A DNA stretch of 64,000 nucleotides from JBFGJY01 sp041576975 (GTDB lineage: Bacteria > Pseudomonadota > Gammaproteobacteria > UBA4575), in assembly GCA_041576975.1 (NCBI GenBank), contig JBFGJY010000004.1:1-64000 (forward strand), in the 5' to 3' direction. The position numbers and the translations under genes were made by a program. The first letter of the stretch is position 1. Every line of letters starts with the position of its first letter. Under the pieces are notes generated by a model. The model saw only the letters and a list, made by a program, of their open reading frames with translations, searched no databases and was not told the DNA's origin. Below are positions 27,182 to 34,247 of this stretch, piece after piece.

Positions 27182-27210
27182 CTTGAAACAAGGGGTAGTT
27201 GACCCAATAT
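27182..27210 (+). promoter_or_regulatory. Sigma-32 (RpoH) type heat-shock promoter of dnaK
   Basis: CTTGAAA (27182-27188), a 14-base spacer and CCCAATAT (27203-27210) match the sigma-32 consensus CTTGAAA-N11-16-CCCCATNT with a single difference. The site lies about 60 bp before the dnaK ATG, downstream of grpE. It gives dnaK a heat-shock start independent of HrcA. This is a prediction from sequence only; rpoH is outside the window. Confidence 0.85.
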
Positions 27211-27270
27211 ATATCGAATAGCCTTTAAATTAACAACTTAATATTTATGAATTTTTCTTGGAGATAAGCG

Positions 27271-29199
27271 ATGGGTAAGATAATTGGTATTGATTTAGGC
27301 ACCACCAATTCTTGTGTGGCGGTTATGGAAGGCTCGACGCCAAAAGTCATCGAAAATAGTGAGGGGGACCGCACGACACCATCTATTGTCGCTTTTACCG
27401 ATGATAGTGAAGTCTTAGTTGGTCAAGCCGCTAAACGTCAATCGGTTACTAATCCTAATAATACCCTATATGCAATCAAACGCTTGATTGGTCGTCGCTT
27501 CGATGAAGAAGCAGTGCAAAAAGACATCAAACTTGTGCCTTATAAGATTATTAAGGCCGATAACGGTGATGCATGGGTTGAAGTGAATGGCAAAAAAATG
27601 GCGCCGCCCGAAGTATCTGCACGCGTATTAATGAAAATGAAAAAAACTGCCGAAGAGTATCTAGGCGAAGATGTTACGGAAGCTGTTATTACTGTACCTG
27701 CATACTTTAATGATTCACAACGACAAGCGACCAAAGATGCAGGAAAAATTGCAGGTCTCGATGTAAAACGAATTATAAATGAGCCCACTGCTGCTGCACT
27801 TGCCTATGGAATGGACAAGAAACGCGGTGACAGCAAAATTGCTGTATATGACTTAGGTGGTGGTACCTTTGATATTTCGATAATTGAAATTGCTGAAGTT
27901 GATGGTGAGCATCAATTTGAAGTGCTGTCGACCAATGGTGACACCTTTTTAGGTGGTGAAGATTTTGACATGCGTTTAATAGATTACCTTGCAGATGAAT
28001 TCAAGAAAGACCAAGGTTTCGATCTACACAATGATCCACTTGCTTTACAACGATTAAAAGAAGCTGCGGAGAAAGCAAAAATTGAATTGTCTTCAGGTCA
28101 GCAGACAGAAGTGAATCTTCCTTATATAACGGCAGATCAATCAGGTCCCAAACATCTCAATATCAAACTCACACGTGCCAAATTGGAAGCATTGGTAGAT
28201 GAATTGGTACAACGCACGATTGCTCCATGTAAACAAGCATTACAAGATGCAGGGTTGTCTGCATCCGATATCAACAATGTAATCTTGGTGGGTGGTCAAA
28301 CGCGTATGCCTAAAGTGCAACAAGTGGTGCAAGACTTTTTTGGCAAGGAACCACGCAAAGATGTAAATCCAGACGAAGCCGTTGCGGTAGGTGCAGCGAT
28401 TCAAGCGGGTGTTTTAGGTGGTGATGTCAAAGATGTCTTATTGCTCGATGTCACACCACTATCGCTAGGTATTGAAACTATGGGTGGAGTAATGACTAAG
28501 CTTATCGAGAAAAACACAACTATTCCGACCAATGCACAGCAAGTGTTTTCTACTGCAGAAAATAATCAAACCGCGGTTACTGTGCATGTGTTACAAGGTG
28601 AACGTGAGCAAGCATCTGCAAATAAATCATTAGGTCGCTTTGACCTGAGTGATATTCCGCCTGCACCACGTGGTGTGCCACAAATTGAAGTATCGTTTGA
28701 TATCGATGCCAACGGTATACTCAATGTTTCAGCAAAAGATAAAGCGACCGGTAAAGAGCAGTCAATAGTCATCAAAGCCTCCAGTGGCTTATCCGATGAT
28801 GAAGTCGATAAGATGGTTAAGGATGCAGAAGCACATGCCGAGGAAGATAAGAAGTTTGCTGAGCTTGTTACTGTGCGTAATCAGGCTGATCAAATGATCC
28901 ATGCAACTGAAAAATCGCTTGAAGAGATGGGTGCAAAAGTTGAACAAGATGAGCGCATGCAAATTGAGAATGCGATTAAGGATCTCAAATCTGTTTTAGA
29001 TAAAGATGATAAAGACGTTATCGAAACTAAAACGCAAGCGCTTGCGCAAGCATCGGGTAAACTCGCGGAACGCATGTATGCACAATCGGATGCAGGCGCA
29101 ACTGCGGGAGCAACTAGTGATGCGACAGGTGATTCCGGTTCTTCTGACGATGATGTAGTCGATGCTGAATTTGAAGAAGTAGATGATAAAAAATCCTAG
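27271..29199 (+). CDS. dnaK: Chaperone DnaK (Hsp70)
   Basis: This is a 642-aa Hsp70. The ATPase domain shows GIDLGTTNSCVAVMEG, YDLGGGTFDISI and VGGQTRMPKVQ. The substrate-binding domain and helical lid follow, ending in the characteristic acidic VDAEFEEVDDKKS. The length is close to that of E. coli DnaK. The start is preceded by a good ttggag ribosome-binding site. It works with GrpE and DnaJ encoded on either side. Confidence 0.98.
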   Translation: MGKIIGIDLGTTNSCVAVMEGSTPKVIENSEGDRTTPSIVAFTDDSEVLVGQAAKRQSVTNPNNTLYAIKRLIGRRFDEEAVQKDIKLVPYKIIKADNGDAWVEVNGKKMAPPEVSARVLMKMKKTAEEYLGEDVTEAVITVPAYFNDSQRQATKDAGKIAGLDVKRIINEPTAAALAYGMDKKRGDSKIAVYDLGGGTFDISIIEIAEVDGEHQFEVLSTNGDTFLGGEDFDMRLIDYLADEFKKDQGFDLHNDPLALQRLKEAAEKAKIELSSGQQTEVNLPYITADQSGPKHLNIKLTRAKLEALVDELVQRTIAPCKQALQDAGLSASDINNVILVGGQTRMPKVQQVVQDFFGKEPRKDVNPDEAVAVGAAIQAGVLGGDVKDVLLLDVTPLSLGIETMGGVMTKLIEKNTTIPTNAQQVFSTAENNQTAVTVHVLQGEREQASANKSLGRFDLSDIPPAPRGVPQIEVSFDIDANGILNVSAKDKATGKEQSIVIKASSGLSDDEVDKMVKDAEAHAEEDKKFAELVTVRNQADQMIHATEKSLEEMGAKVEQDERMQIENAIKDLKSVLDKDDKDVIETKTQALAQASGKLAERMYAQSDAGATAGATSDATGDSGSSDDDVVDAEFEEVDDKKS

Positions 29200-29310
29200 G
29201 TTGCATTTTATGCATAGTGAGCACGTAATGTGTATTTTGTAAATGTAAATACCGATGTAATTAAAATCTACTACTTTAGGAAAATTTTAGAGTAGCAATG
29301 CATCATAACT

Positions 29311-29346
29311 AGTCCGAGCTCGTGTAAACGACTCGGACTTTTTATT
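29311..29346 (+). terminator. Intrinsic terminator / attenuator between dnaK and dnaJ
   Basis: The arms agtccgag (29311-29318) and ctcggact (29332-29339) form an 8-bp stem that extends inward by tcg/cga around a small bulge, followed directly by a T-rich run. The hairpin ends only about 20 bp before the dnaJ start. Partial termination here would make dnaJ expression lower than that of dnaK. Confidence 0.85.
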
Positions 29347-29358
29347 TATTTGGATACG

Positions 29359-30483
29359 ATGGAAAAAAAAGATTATTACGAAGTCCTCGGTGTTGATCGT
29401 TCGATTACTGAGGATGATTTAAAAAAAACCTACCGCCGCTTAGCGATGAAATATCATCCAGATCGTAATCCGGGAGATCATAAGGCTGAGCAAAAGTTTA
29501 AAGAAGCTAAAGAAGCCTACGAAGTTTTGGGAGATAAACAAAAGCGCCAAGCCTATGACCAGTTTGGTCATGCTGGTGTGCAAGGAGGTGCAGCGGGTAG
29601 CAGTACAGATTTCGGTGACATCTTTGGTGATATATTTGGAGATATCTTTGGTGGTGGCCGGCGTTCTTCGCAACGCGTGTACCGCGGAGCAGATCTTCAA
29701 TATGATCTTGAAATTAGTCTTGAAGAAGCGGTATTTGGTACAGAGTCTACAATTGAGATTCCAAGACAAACAGCTTGTGAAAAATGTGATGGCACAGGTG
29801 CAGCACCAGGTACCAATATAGAAACCTGTGAAACTTGTGGTGGTATGGGACAAGTCCGTATGCAACAAGGTTTCTTCTCGATTCAACAAACATGTCCACG
29901 TTGTCGTGGCAAAGGCAAAACGATTCGCGTTCCTTGTGATTATTGTCGAGGCAGTGGGCTAACGCGTTCGAGCAAAAAACTTTCCGTTAAAGTTCCAGCA
30001 GGAGTGGATACTGGAGATCGAATACGTTTATCGGGTGAAGGAGAAGCAGGCGCTAATAACGGCCCTCCAGGGGATCTTTACGTGCAGGTATATGTCCGAG
30101 CACATGGATTATTCACTAGAGAAGATAATAATCTGCATTGCGAAGTACCTATTGGTTTCAATATGGCTGCTCTTGGTGGTGATGTGGAAGTGCCAACACT
30201 AAAAGGTAAGGTGAAATTAAAAATTCCAGCTGAAACACAGACAGGCCGATTATTTCGATTACGAGGTAAGGGAGTAAAGCCAGTACGTGGTGGTGCTGTT
30301 GGTGATATGTTGTGCACCATAGTAGTAGAAACGCCTGTCAATTTAACCAAGCAACAAAAAGAGCTATTGAAACAGTTTGCAAAAGATGTCGAAAAGGGCG
30401 GAGATCGACATAGTCCACGTTCTCATACGTGGACAGATAATGTGAAGAACTTCTTTGATGATCTTAAATTCTGGTCAGATTGA
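29359..30483 (+). CDS. dnaJ: Chaperone DnaJ (Hsp40)
   Basis: DnaJ delivers clients to DnaK and stimulates its ATPase. From ATG 29359 the protein is 374 aa. It has a J domain with HPD at residues 33-35, a Gly/Phe-rich linker (GDIFGDIFGDIFGGG), four zinc-binding CxxCxGxG repeats (CEKCDGTG, CETCGGMG, CPRCRGKG, CDYCRGSG) and the C-terminal client domains. An in-frame TTG at 29350 would add three residues, but the ATG gives the canonical MEKKDYYEVLGV start. The strong hairpin just upstream suggests attenuated read-through from dnaK. Confidence 0.97.
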   Translation: MEKKDYYEVLGVDRSITEDDLKKTYRRLAMKYHPDRNPGDHKAEQKFKEAKEAYEVLGDKQKRQAYDQFGHAGVQGGAAGSSTDFGDIFGDIFGDIFGGGRRSSQRVYRGADLQYDLEISLEEAVFGTESTIEIPRQTACEKCDGTGAAPGTNIETCETCGGMGQVRMQQGFFSIQQTCPRCRGKGKTIRVPCDYCRGSGLTRSSKKLSVKVPAGVDTGDRIRLSGEGEAGANNGPPGDLYVQVYVRAHGLFTREDNNLHCEVPIGFNMAALGGDVEVPTLKGKVKLKIPAETQTGRLFRLRGKGVKPVRGGAVGDMLCTIVVETPVNLTKQQKELLKQFAKDVEKGGDRHSPRSHTWTDNVKNFFDDLKFWSD

Positions 30484-30598
30484 ACTGATCAAATTTAACA
30501 TGGAACTTTTGTCCTAATACGGTGTTGTAATATTTTCTGCGATGCTCATTTACGTATTGTAAACTCCGCTACTCGTAAACATCACACTTTGTCTTATG

Positions 30599-30687
30599 TA
30601 CAAGAAGTACTGTATGCTGGTTTTGCAGGAACAAAATCAAATTTGCTATACAAGAAGTATTGAATGTCAGTTTTGCAGGAATAAAAA
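30599..30687. repeat. Two-copy direct repeat with 50-bp period upstream of dapB
   Basis: Copy one (30599-30636) and copy two (30649-30686) begin with tacaagaagta and contain gttttgcagga. They are exactly 50 bp apart and match at 32 of 38 positions. They lie in the 261-bp dnaJ-dapB gap, about 60 bp before dapB. The period equals that of the array before ppiD, although the sequences differ. Confidence 0.8.
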
Positions 30688-30744
30688 ACCGGCGGGAGCA
30701 ATATTTACAATTTTCTTGGCCGCTATTAACTAGGAAGAACTTGA

Positions 30745-31545
30745 ATGGTTAAGGTAGGGATTAATGGTGCGAGTGGTCGCATGGGAAAGACACTTATCCA
30801 AGCTTGTGCTGATGATGAAAAAGTAGAGCTAGGCGCAGCCTATGAATTATCGTCAGCGAGTTCGATTGGGCACGATGCAGGTGAAGTAGCAGGAATAGGT
30901 CGTACTGGAGTTACAATTAATAGTGATCTGGTAAATCATCATGCAGATTTTGATGTGTTAATAGATTTTACTATTCCAGAAAGCACTATACAGTCATTAG
31001 AAGTATGCCGTGAGCATGGAAAATCTATGGTGATTGGCACAACGGGGCTAGATGATCTACAAAAACAAATGTTACAAGAGGCCAGCAAAGACATAGCTAT
31101 CGTATTTGCGCCTAATATGAGCGTTGGTATTAACTTGTGTTTAAAGCTTTTGCAAACAGCAGCAAAAACACTAGGGGATAATTATGATGTGGAAATTATT
31201 GAAGCGCATCATCGTCATAAAGTAGATGCGCCCTCGGGCACAGCATTGCGCATGGGTGAGGTAGTCGCTGAAAGTTTAGGCAGAAAACTAAATGATTGTG
31301 CGGTCTACGGAAGACAAGGGCACACAGGGGAGCGTGATAAAAAAACCATTGGCTTTGAAACCATTCGAGCGGGTGACATCGTCGGCGACCACACAGTGAT
31401 GTTTTCTGGCATTGGGGAGCGTATAGAGATCACACATAAGGCCACGAGTCGTATGACTTTTGCAAGAGGCGCGATGCGTGCTGCAACATGGGTAGTTTCA
31501 AAAGATCATGGCCTTTATGACATGCAAGCTGTGTTAGAAATTTAA
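30745..31545 (+). CDS. dapB: 4-hydroxy-tetrahydrodipicolinate reductase
   Basis: DapB reduces the product of DapA on the pathway to diaminopimelate (for peptidoglycan) and lysine. The 266-aa protein has the nucleotide-binding GINGASGRMGKTL motif and the signature IIEAHHRHKVDAPSGTAL with the catalytic histidine and lysine. The length is normal. In many relatives carA follows directly; here about 2.7 kb of accessory genes intervenes. Confidence 0.97.
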   Translation: MVKVGINGASGRMGKTLIQACADDEKVELGAAYELSSASSIGHDAGEVAGIGRTGVTINSDLVNHHADFDVLIDFTIPESTIQSLEVCREHGKSMVIGTTGLDDLQKQMLQEASKDIAIVFAPNMSVGINLCLKLLQTAAKTLGDNYDVEIIEAHHRHKVDAPSGTALRMGEVVAESLGRKLNDCAVYGRQGHTGERDKKTIGFETIRAGDIVGDHTVMFSGIGERIEITHKATSRMTFARGAMRAATWVVSKDHGLYDMQAVLEI

Positions 31546-31640
31546 TCCTGTTACTTATAAAAACTCTTTCATTTATCAGCTATTCCATTCAGTTGGGTGT
31601 TTAGTAGATAGTTTTTATATACATTTGCTACTAGGTTTTA

Positions 31641-32168
31641 GTGGCTATGCTGCTATCACTTCGTAAATCATTACAAGATTTCTTCGTATTCACGAATGGC
31701 TATTCGGCTTTGAATTTTGTGCCAGAAGAAAATGTTTTTATGCCAAGTTGGTCTATGGATTTGATTCGATCTTTAGTACATGAAGGTTTCAAAGAATTAT
31801 GTGCAGGATATTTTGAAGAGAAATGCTATCGTGCCAAATTAAATACACAGCATGACAAAAAATTAGCCGATATATGGTTATTTAAAGAAAGTTATTCGAG
31901 TATAAAACCATTTGGTATGATTAAATGTTGGGGAACGAAAGCCATCTCTGTAGACAGTAATAATTTAAACGAGTTTTCAAAAATAATCGCTAAAAACAAC
32001 ATACCACTGGGAGTCTTTATTACTGCTGGAAAGTTTTCTACGCAAGCTAATAAAAATATTACCAAGAAGCTAAAACTGGTTGATGGAGTAAAACTGCTTA
32101 CACTAATAGAAGCTTTGCCTGAGATCAGAAAACAAAGGCTGTTAGTAAAATTAACACAGTCAACATAA
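31641..32168 (+). CDS. Putative Mrr-like (restriction-endonuclease fold) protein
   Basis: The 175-aa protein is not a confident match to a named family. Its C-terminal half resembles the Mrr catalytic fold: ADIWLFKE, FGMIKCWGTK, then GVFITAGKFSTQAN and LVDGVKLLTLIEALPE. The last two segments parallel the 'tsG.Ft..A' and 'lidG..L..l' blocks of Mrr proteins. The usual QxK catalytic strand reads MIKCW, so the active site may be altered or lost. A GTG at 31641 or an ATG at 31647 could start it. There is no methyltransferase partner, so it is not a classical restriction system. It lies alone between dapB and the TSUP permease. Confidence 0.5.
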   Translation: MAMLLSLRKSLQDFFVFTNGYSALNFVPEENVFMPSWSMDLIRSLVHEGFKELCAGYFEEKCYRAKLNTQHDKKLADIWLFKESYSSIKPFGMIKCWGTKAISVDSNNLNEFSKIIAKNNIPLGVFITAGKFSTQANKNITKKLKLVDGVKLLTLIEALPEIRKQRLLVKLTQST

Positions 32169-32182
32169 TCTTCTTATAAACA

Positions 32183-32197
32183 TTCAGAATCTGAATA
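32183..32197. promoter_or_regulatory. Perfect 7-1-7 palindrome, possible operator
   Basis: ATTCAGA-A-TCTGAAT is a perfect inverted repeat in the 241-bp gap before the TSUP/DsrC-like pair. A further attcagat half-site occurs about 50 bp downstream. The arms recall the ATTC/GAAT arms that I remember for sulfur-responsive ArsR-type repressors, but the spacing differs by one base, so any link is speculative. Confidence 0.35.
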
Positions 32198-32409
32198 TAA
32201 ATTCTACTATTGTCATTCAATATAGATCATATATTCAGATATAAACTTTGTTTAATCTTCATTAGCTATCAGTGTTTTTTTATAACGATCAAGTGTTTAG
32301 TGAATATAGACACTCTTTTTGATAACTGATCTATATTGTCCGATGCAAGGTTAACTGATAAAACATAAACTTCATCCACTCAAATACTAATCTGGTGAGG
32401 TAGCAGTCA

Positions 32410-32769
32410 ATGGCACTTAACTATGCAATTTTAATCATCTCTGGTTTTTTTGTGGGAATTGGCGCCTCATTTACGGGTCTTGGTGGCGGATTCCTCATGG
32501 TGCCATTACTGGTTACACTTGGCTATTCCGCACAAAAAGCAGTTGGCACCTCTTTTTTAGCAATTTTAATTATTTCGATATCTGCACTTGTGGCCCATGC
32601 AAAACTTGCGAATGTTGATTATCGAGTTGCCATTGCTCTAGGTGTGGGTGGAATTTTAGGTGCACAAATTGGGCCACATCTTCTCGAACATGCCTCGACG
32701 GCAAATTTTAAAAAGATTTTTGCGTTTATCCTGATTGGTCTAGCTGCTTATCTGTTTTTTCAAAAATGA
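32410..32769 (+). CDS. Half-length TSUP (TauE/SafE) family membrane permease
   Basis: The 119-aa protein carries a single TSUP repeat, with the N-terminal signature GIGASFTGLGGGFLMVPLL and about four hydrophobic helices. Full-length TSUP transporters, often exporters or importers of sulfur compounds such as sulfite, thiosulfate or sulfonates, are about 250 aa with two such repeats. A half-size protein would have to dimerise. The start has a strong ggtgagg ribosome-binding site. Ten bases later comes a DsrC/TusE-like gene, which supports a sulfur-related role by association. Confidence 0.8.
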   Translation: MALNYAILIISGFFVGIGASFTGLGGGFLMVPLLVTLGYSAQKAVGTSFLAILIISISALVAHAKLANVDYRVAIALGVGGILGAQIGPHLLEHASTANFKKIFAFILIGLAAYLFFQK

Positions 32770-32779
32770 CCCTAAAAAA

Positions 32780-33100
32780 ATGACAATAAAAAAAGACGAA
32801 GATGGGTTTTTGTTAGATCCGGATGACTGGAATGAGGTAGTGGCGATAGAAATTGCAAAATCAGAAAATCTGAACCTAACGGATGAGCATTGGAGGCTGA
32901 TTCATTTAATTCGTAATTACTATTATGAGCACAGTTCAGTTCCAGAATTAAGGAAAATCCTCAAACAATTAAAATCCAAACTAGGAAAAGAAAAGGCAAC
33001 AAGAAAATATGTATATGCATTATTTCCATATGGCTACGACCAACAAGGTTGCAAAATTGCAGGGATGAGGCAACTCAAGAAACTATGGTTGGATCTGTAG
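32780..33100 (+). CDS. DsrC/TusE-family protein with altered C-terminal arm
   Basis: The 106-aa protein matches the DsrC/TusE sulfur-carrier fold along its length: DEDGFLLDPDDWNEVVA, LTDEHWRLIHLIRNYY, then ALFPYGYDQQGCKIAG. DsrC proteins have two cysteines on the C-terminal arm, one in the QxCxxAG segment and one as the penultimate residue; TusE keeps only the last. Here the only cysteine in the protein is Cys91 in QGCKIAG, and the tail reads MRQLKKLWLDL with no terminal cysteine. It therefore cannot be a standard TusE or DsrC trisulfide carrier. It is translated 10 bp after the TSUP permease and probably acts with it. Confidence 0.8.
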   Translation: MTIKKDEDGFLLDPDDWNEVVAIEIAKSENLNLTDEHWRLIHLIRNYYYEHSSVPELRKILKQLKSKLGKEKATRKYVYALFPYGYDQQGCKIAGMRQLKKLWLDL

Positions 33101-33535
33101 GGTAGATGATTTATTTTTTTGAATGACTGCTAACGACCCAAAGCGGACATTCGCGCATACAAAATAACTTTCTACAAAGGTGGCGTTTGAAAGCTACTGC
33201 GATTTTCTTCCCAAATCATTATTAAGTCTGTATTTCCACCATCACTTACAGAACAACGTGAACGCAATTGATGGAATCTTAAATCTCCAAGTGTATTGCT
33301 TGTTTTAACAAATTAAACTGGCTTAAATGATCGTATAGCTGGCAATCCACATAGGCAACCTGATCGCTTCTGATATCACTTAGTGTGCGGATATAAATTG
33401 TGAACTCAGAATTGCGCTGAGATTATTGTCTAACTTACTAATAACAACACACAAAGCCGTAACACAATGAAGAACTACATAAGTACCATAGATCACTATC
33501 TAGCATTTCTAGGCGCAATCATTCTTTTTATAATC
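33101..33535. other. Gene-poor stretch, possibly decayed
   Basis: About 435 bp without a supportable gene. A 24-aa frame (33467-33541, one hydrophobic segment) exists but lacks a ribosome-binding site. The string gctaacgacccaaagcggacattc near 33130 looks, from memory, like a fragment that recurs between genes in other gammaproteobacteria, suggesting repeat debris. Confidence 0.35.
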
Positions 33536-33733
33536 TTATAATCCTTTAATCAAGTATCTATTCTTCACTGGTTCATTCTTGTGGGTAGGTACTGCCATCT
33601 TAATAGCATAGATATTGGGTGGATATGTCTTAACTAATTTCATTTGCGAACCACAACAAATTTCTTTGTTATTTAAACGAGTTATCGTTCGTGTCTGGTT
33701 GCACCATAAGCACGCGTACGTATAAGTTGACAT
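33536..33733 (-). CDS. Small zinc-ribbon-like protein
   Basis: The 65-aa protein begins MSTYTYACLWCNQTRTIT and continues with EICCGSQMKLV. The CxxC plus second cysteine pair suggests a small zinc ribbon, comparable in layout to FmdB-type or rubredoxin-like ribbons, but I cannot assign a family. The C-terminal third is basic. A ribosome-binding site aagga lies 7 bases before the ATG, which supports translation. A 9-bp palindrome (33781-33801) lies about 48 bp upstream. Confidence 0.6.
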   Translation of the reverse strand: MSTYTYACLWCNQTRTITRLNNKEICCGSQMKLVKTYPPNIYAIKMAVPTHKNEPVKNRYLIKGL

Positions 33734-34193
33734 GGGACGTTCCTTTGCCTCAGGTCTCTTAGAGGAACCCTTAGAGGCTTAATCACTAATACTTAGTGAT
33801 TCTATTAGGCAAAGATGGCACATATTGTGACGCGATTAACTCTTTAAGGCAGATGCTACTTACAGGTGCAGACAGTCATCATCTAAATTGAACCGTCCGT
33901 TTCTGCCCGTGAGCAGACATTCAAATAATATTGTTCTGATAGGGATCGGGTTGGACGGTCAGGTGCCGGCGAGCGTCTAGTGGAGTGCTTTTAGAATTTT
34001 TACCGAACTGCTATTCAGAATCTAGGTTAATTCAGTTAAAGTGATTTCTTAACAAGTATCAGTATCACACTCGTACTACAAAAAATCTCACTGCGTTGCA
34101 TATAAGTTGTGCAATATCCCTAAATCTTAGTTTCACCAGTATCGTGAGTTGAGTACAATCCTCTCGGTCAACCAACAGCATCATATCATTCAT
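33734..34193. other. Long non-coding region before carA, with inverted repeats
   Basis: Contains a perfect hairpin aatcactaa-tac-ttagtgatt (33781-33801). It also contains a nested structure in which accgtcc (33892-33898) pairs with ggacggt (33953-33959) and encloses tctgc/gcaga (33902-33917), like a small multi-branched RNA. I could not match it to a known riboswitch or RNA family. A -10-like TACAAT at 34154-34159 could start the carAB leader. Confidence 0.4.
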
Positions 34194-34226
34194 AACGGGA
34201 CGGCCTATTTGGACGTCCCGTTTTTA
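34194..34226 (+). terminator. Leader terminator / attenuator before carA
   Basis: The arms aacgggacg (34194-34202) and cgtcccgtt (34214-34222) form a perfect 9-bp stem followed by TTTT. It sits 10 bp before the carA ribosome-binding site, so it must either end an upstream transcript or attenuate carAB. Confidence 0.85.
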
Positions 34227-34247
34227 CGTGTACCTGGAGGAAATTGA

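Noticed and set aside
33050..33100. Frameshift hiding a normal DsrC/TusE C-terminal cysteine
   Set aside because: Other frames give a cysteine 15 codons after Cys91 without the expected PKP context; the DsrC spacing is 11, so a simple frameshift does not restore the arm.
33467..33541. 24-aa hydrophobic ORF
   Set aside because: It has no ribosome-binding site and overlaps the end of the zinc-ribbon gene; chance frames of this size are common in AT-rich DNA.
33951..33985. SRP RNA-like string (gtcaggtgccgg)
   Set aside because: It resembles the 4.5S core for only about ten bases; the following conserved internal loop is missing and no flanking stem closes it.
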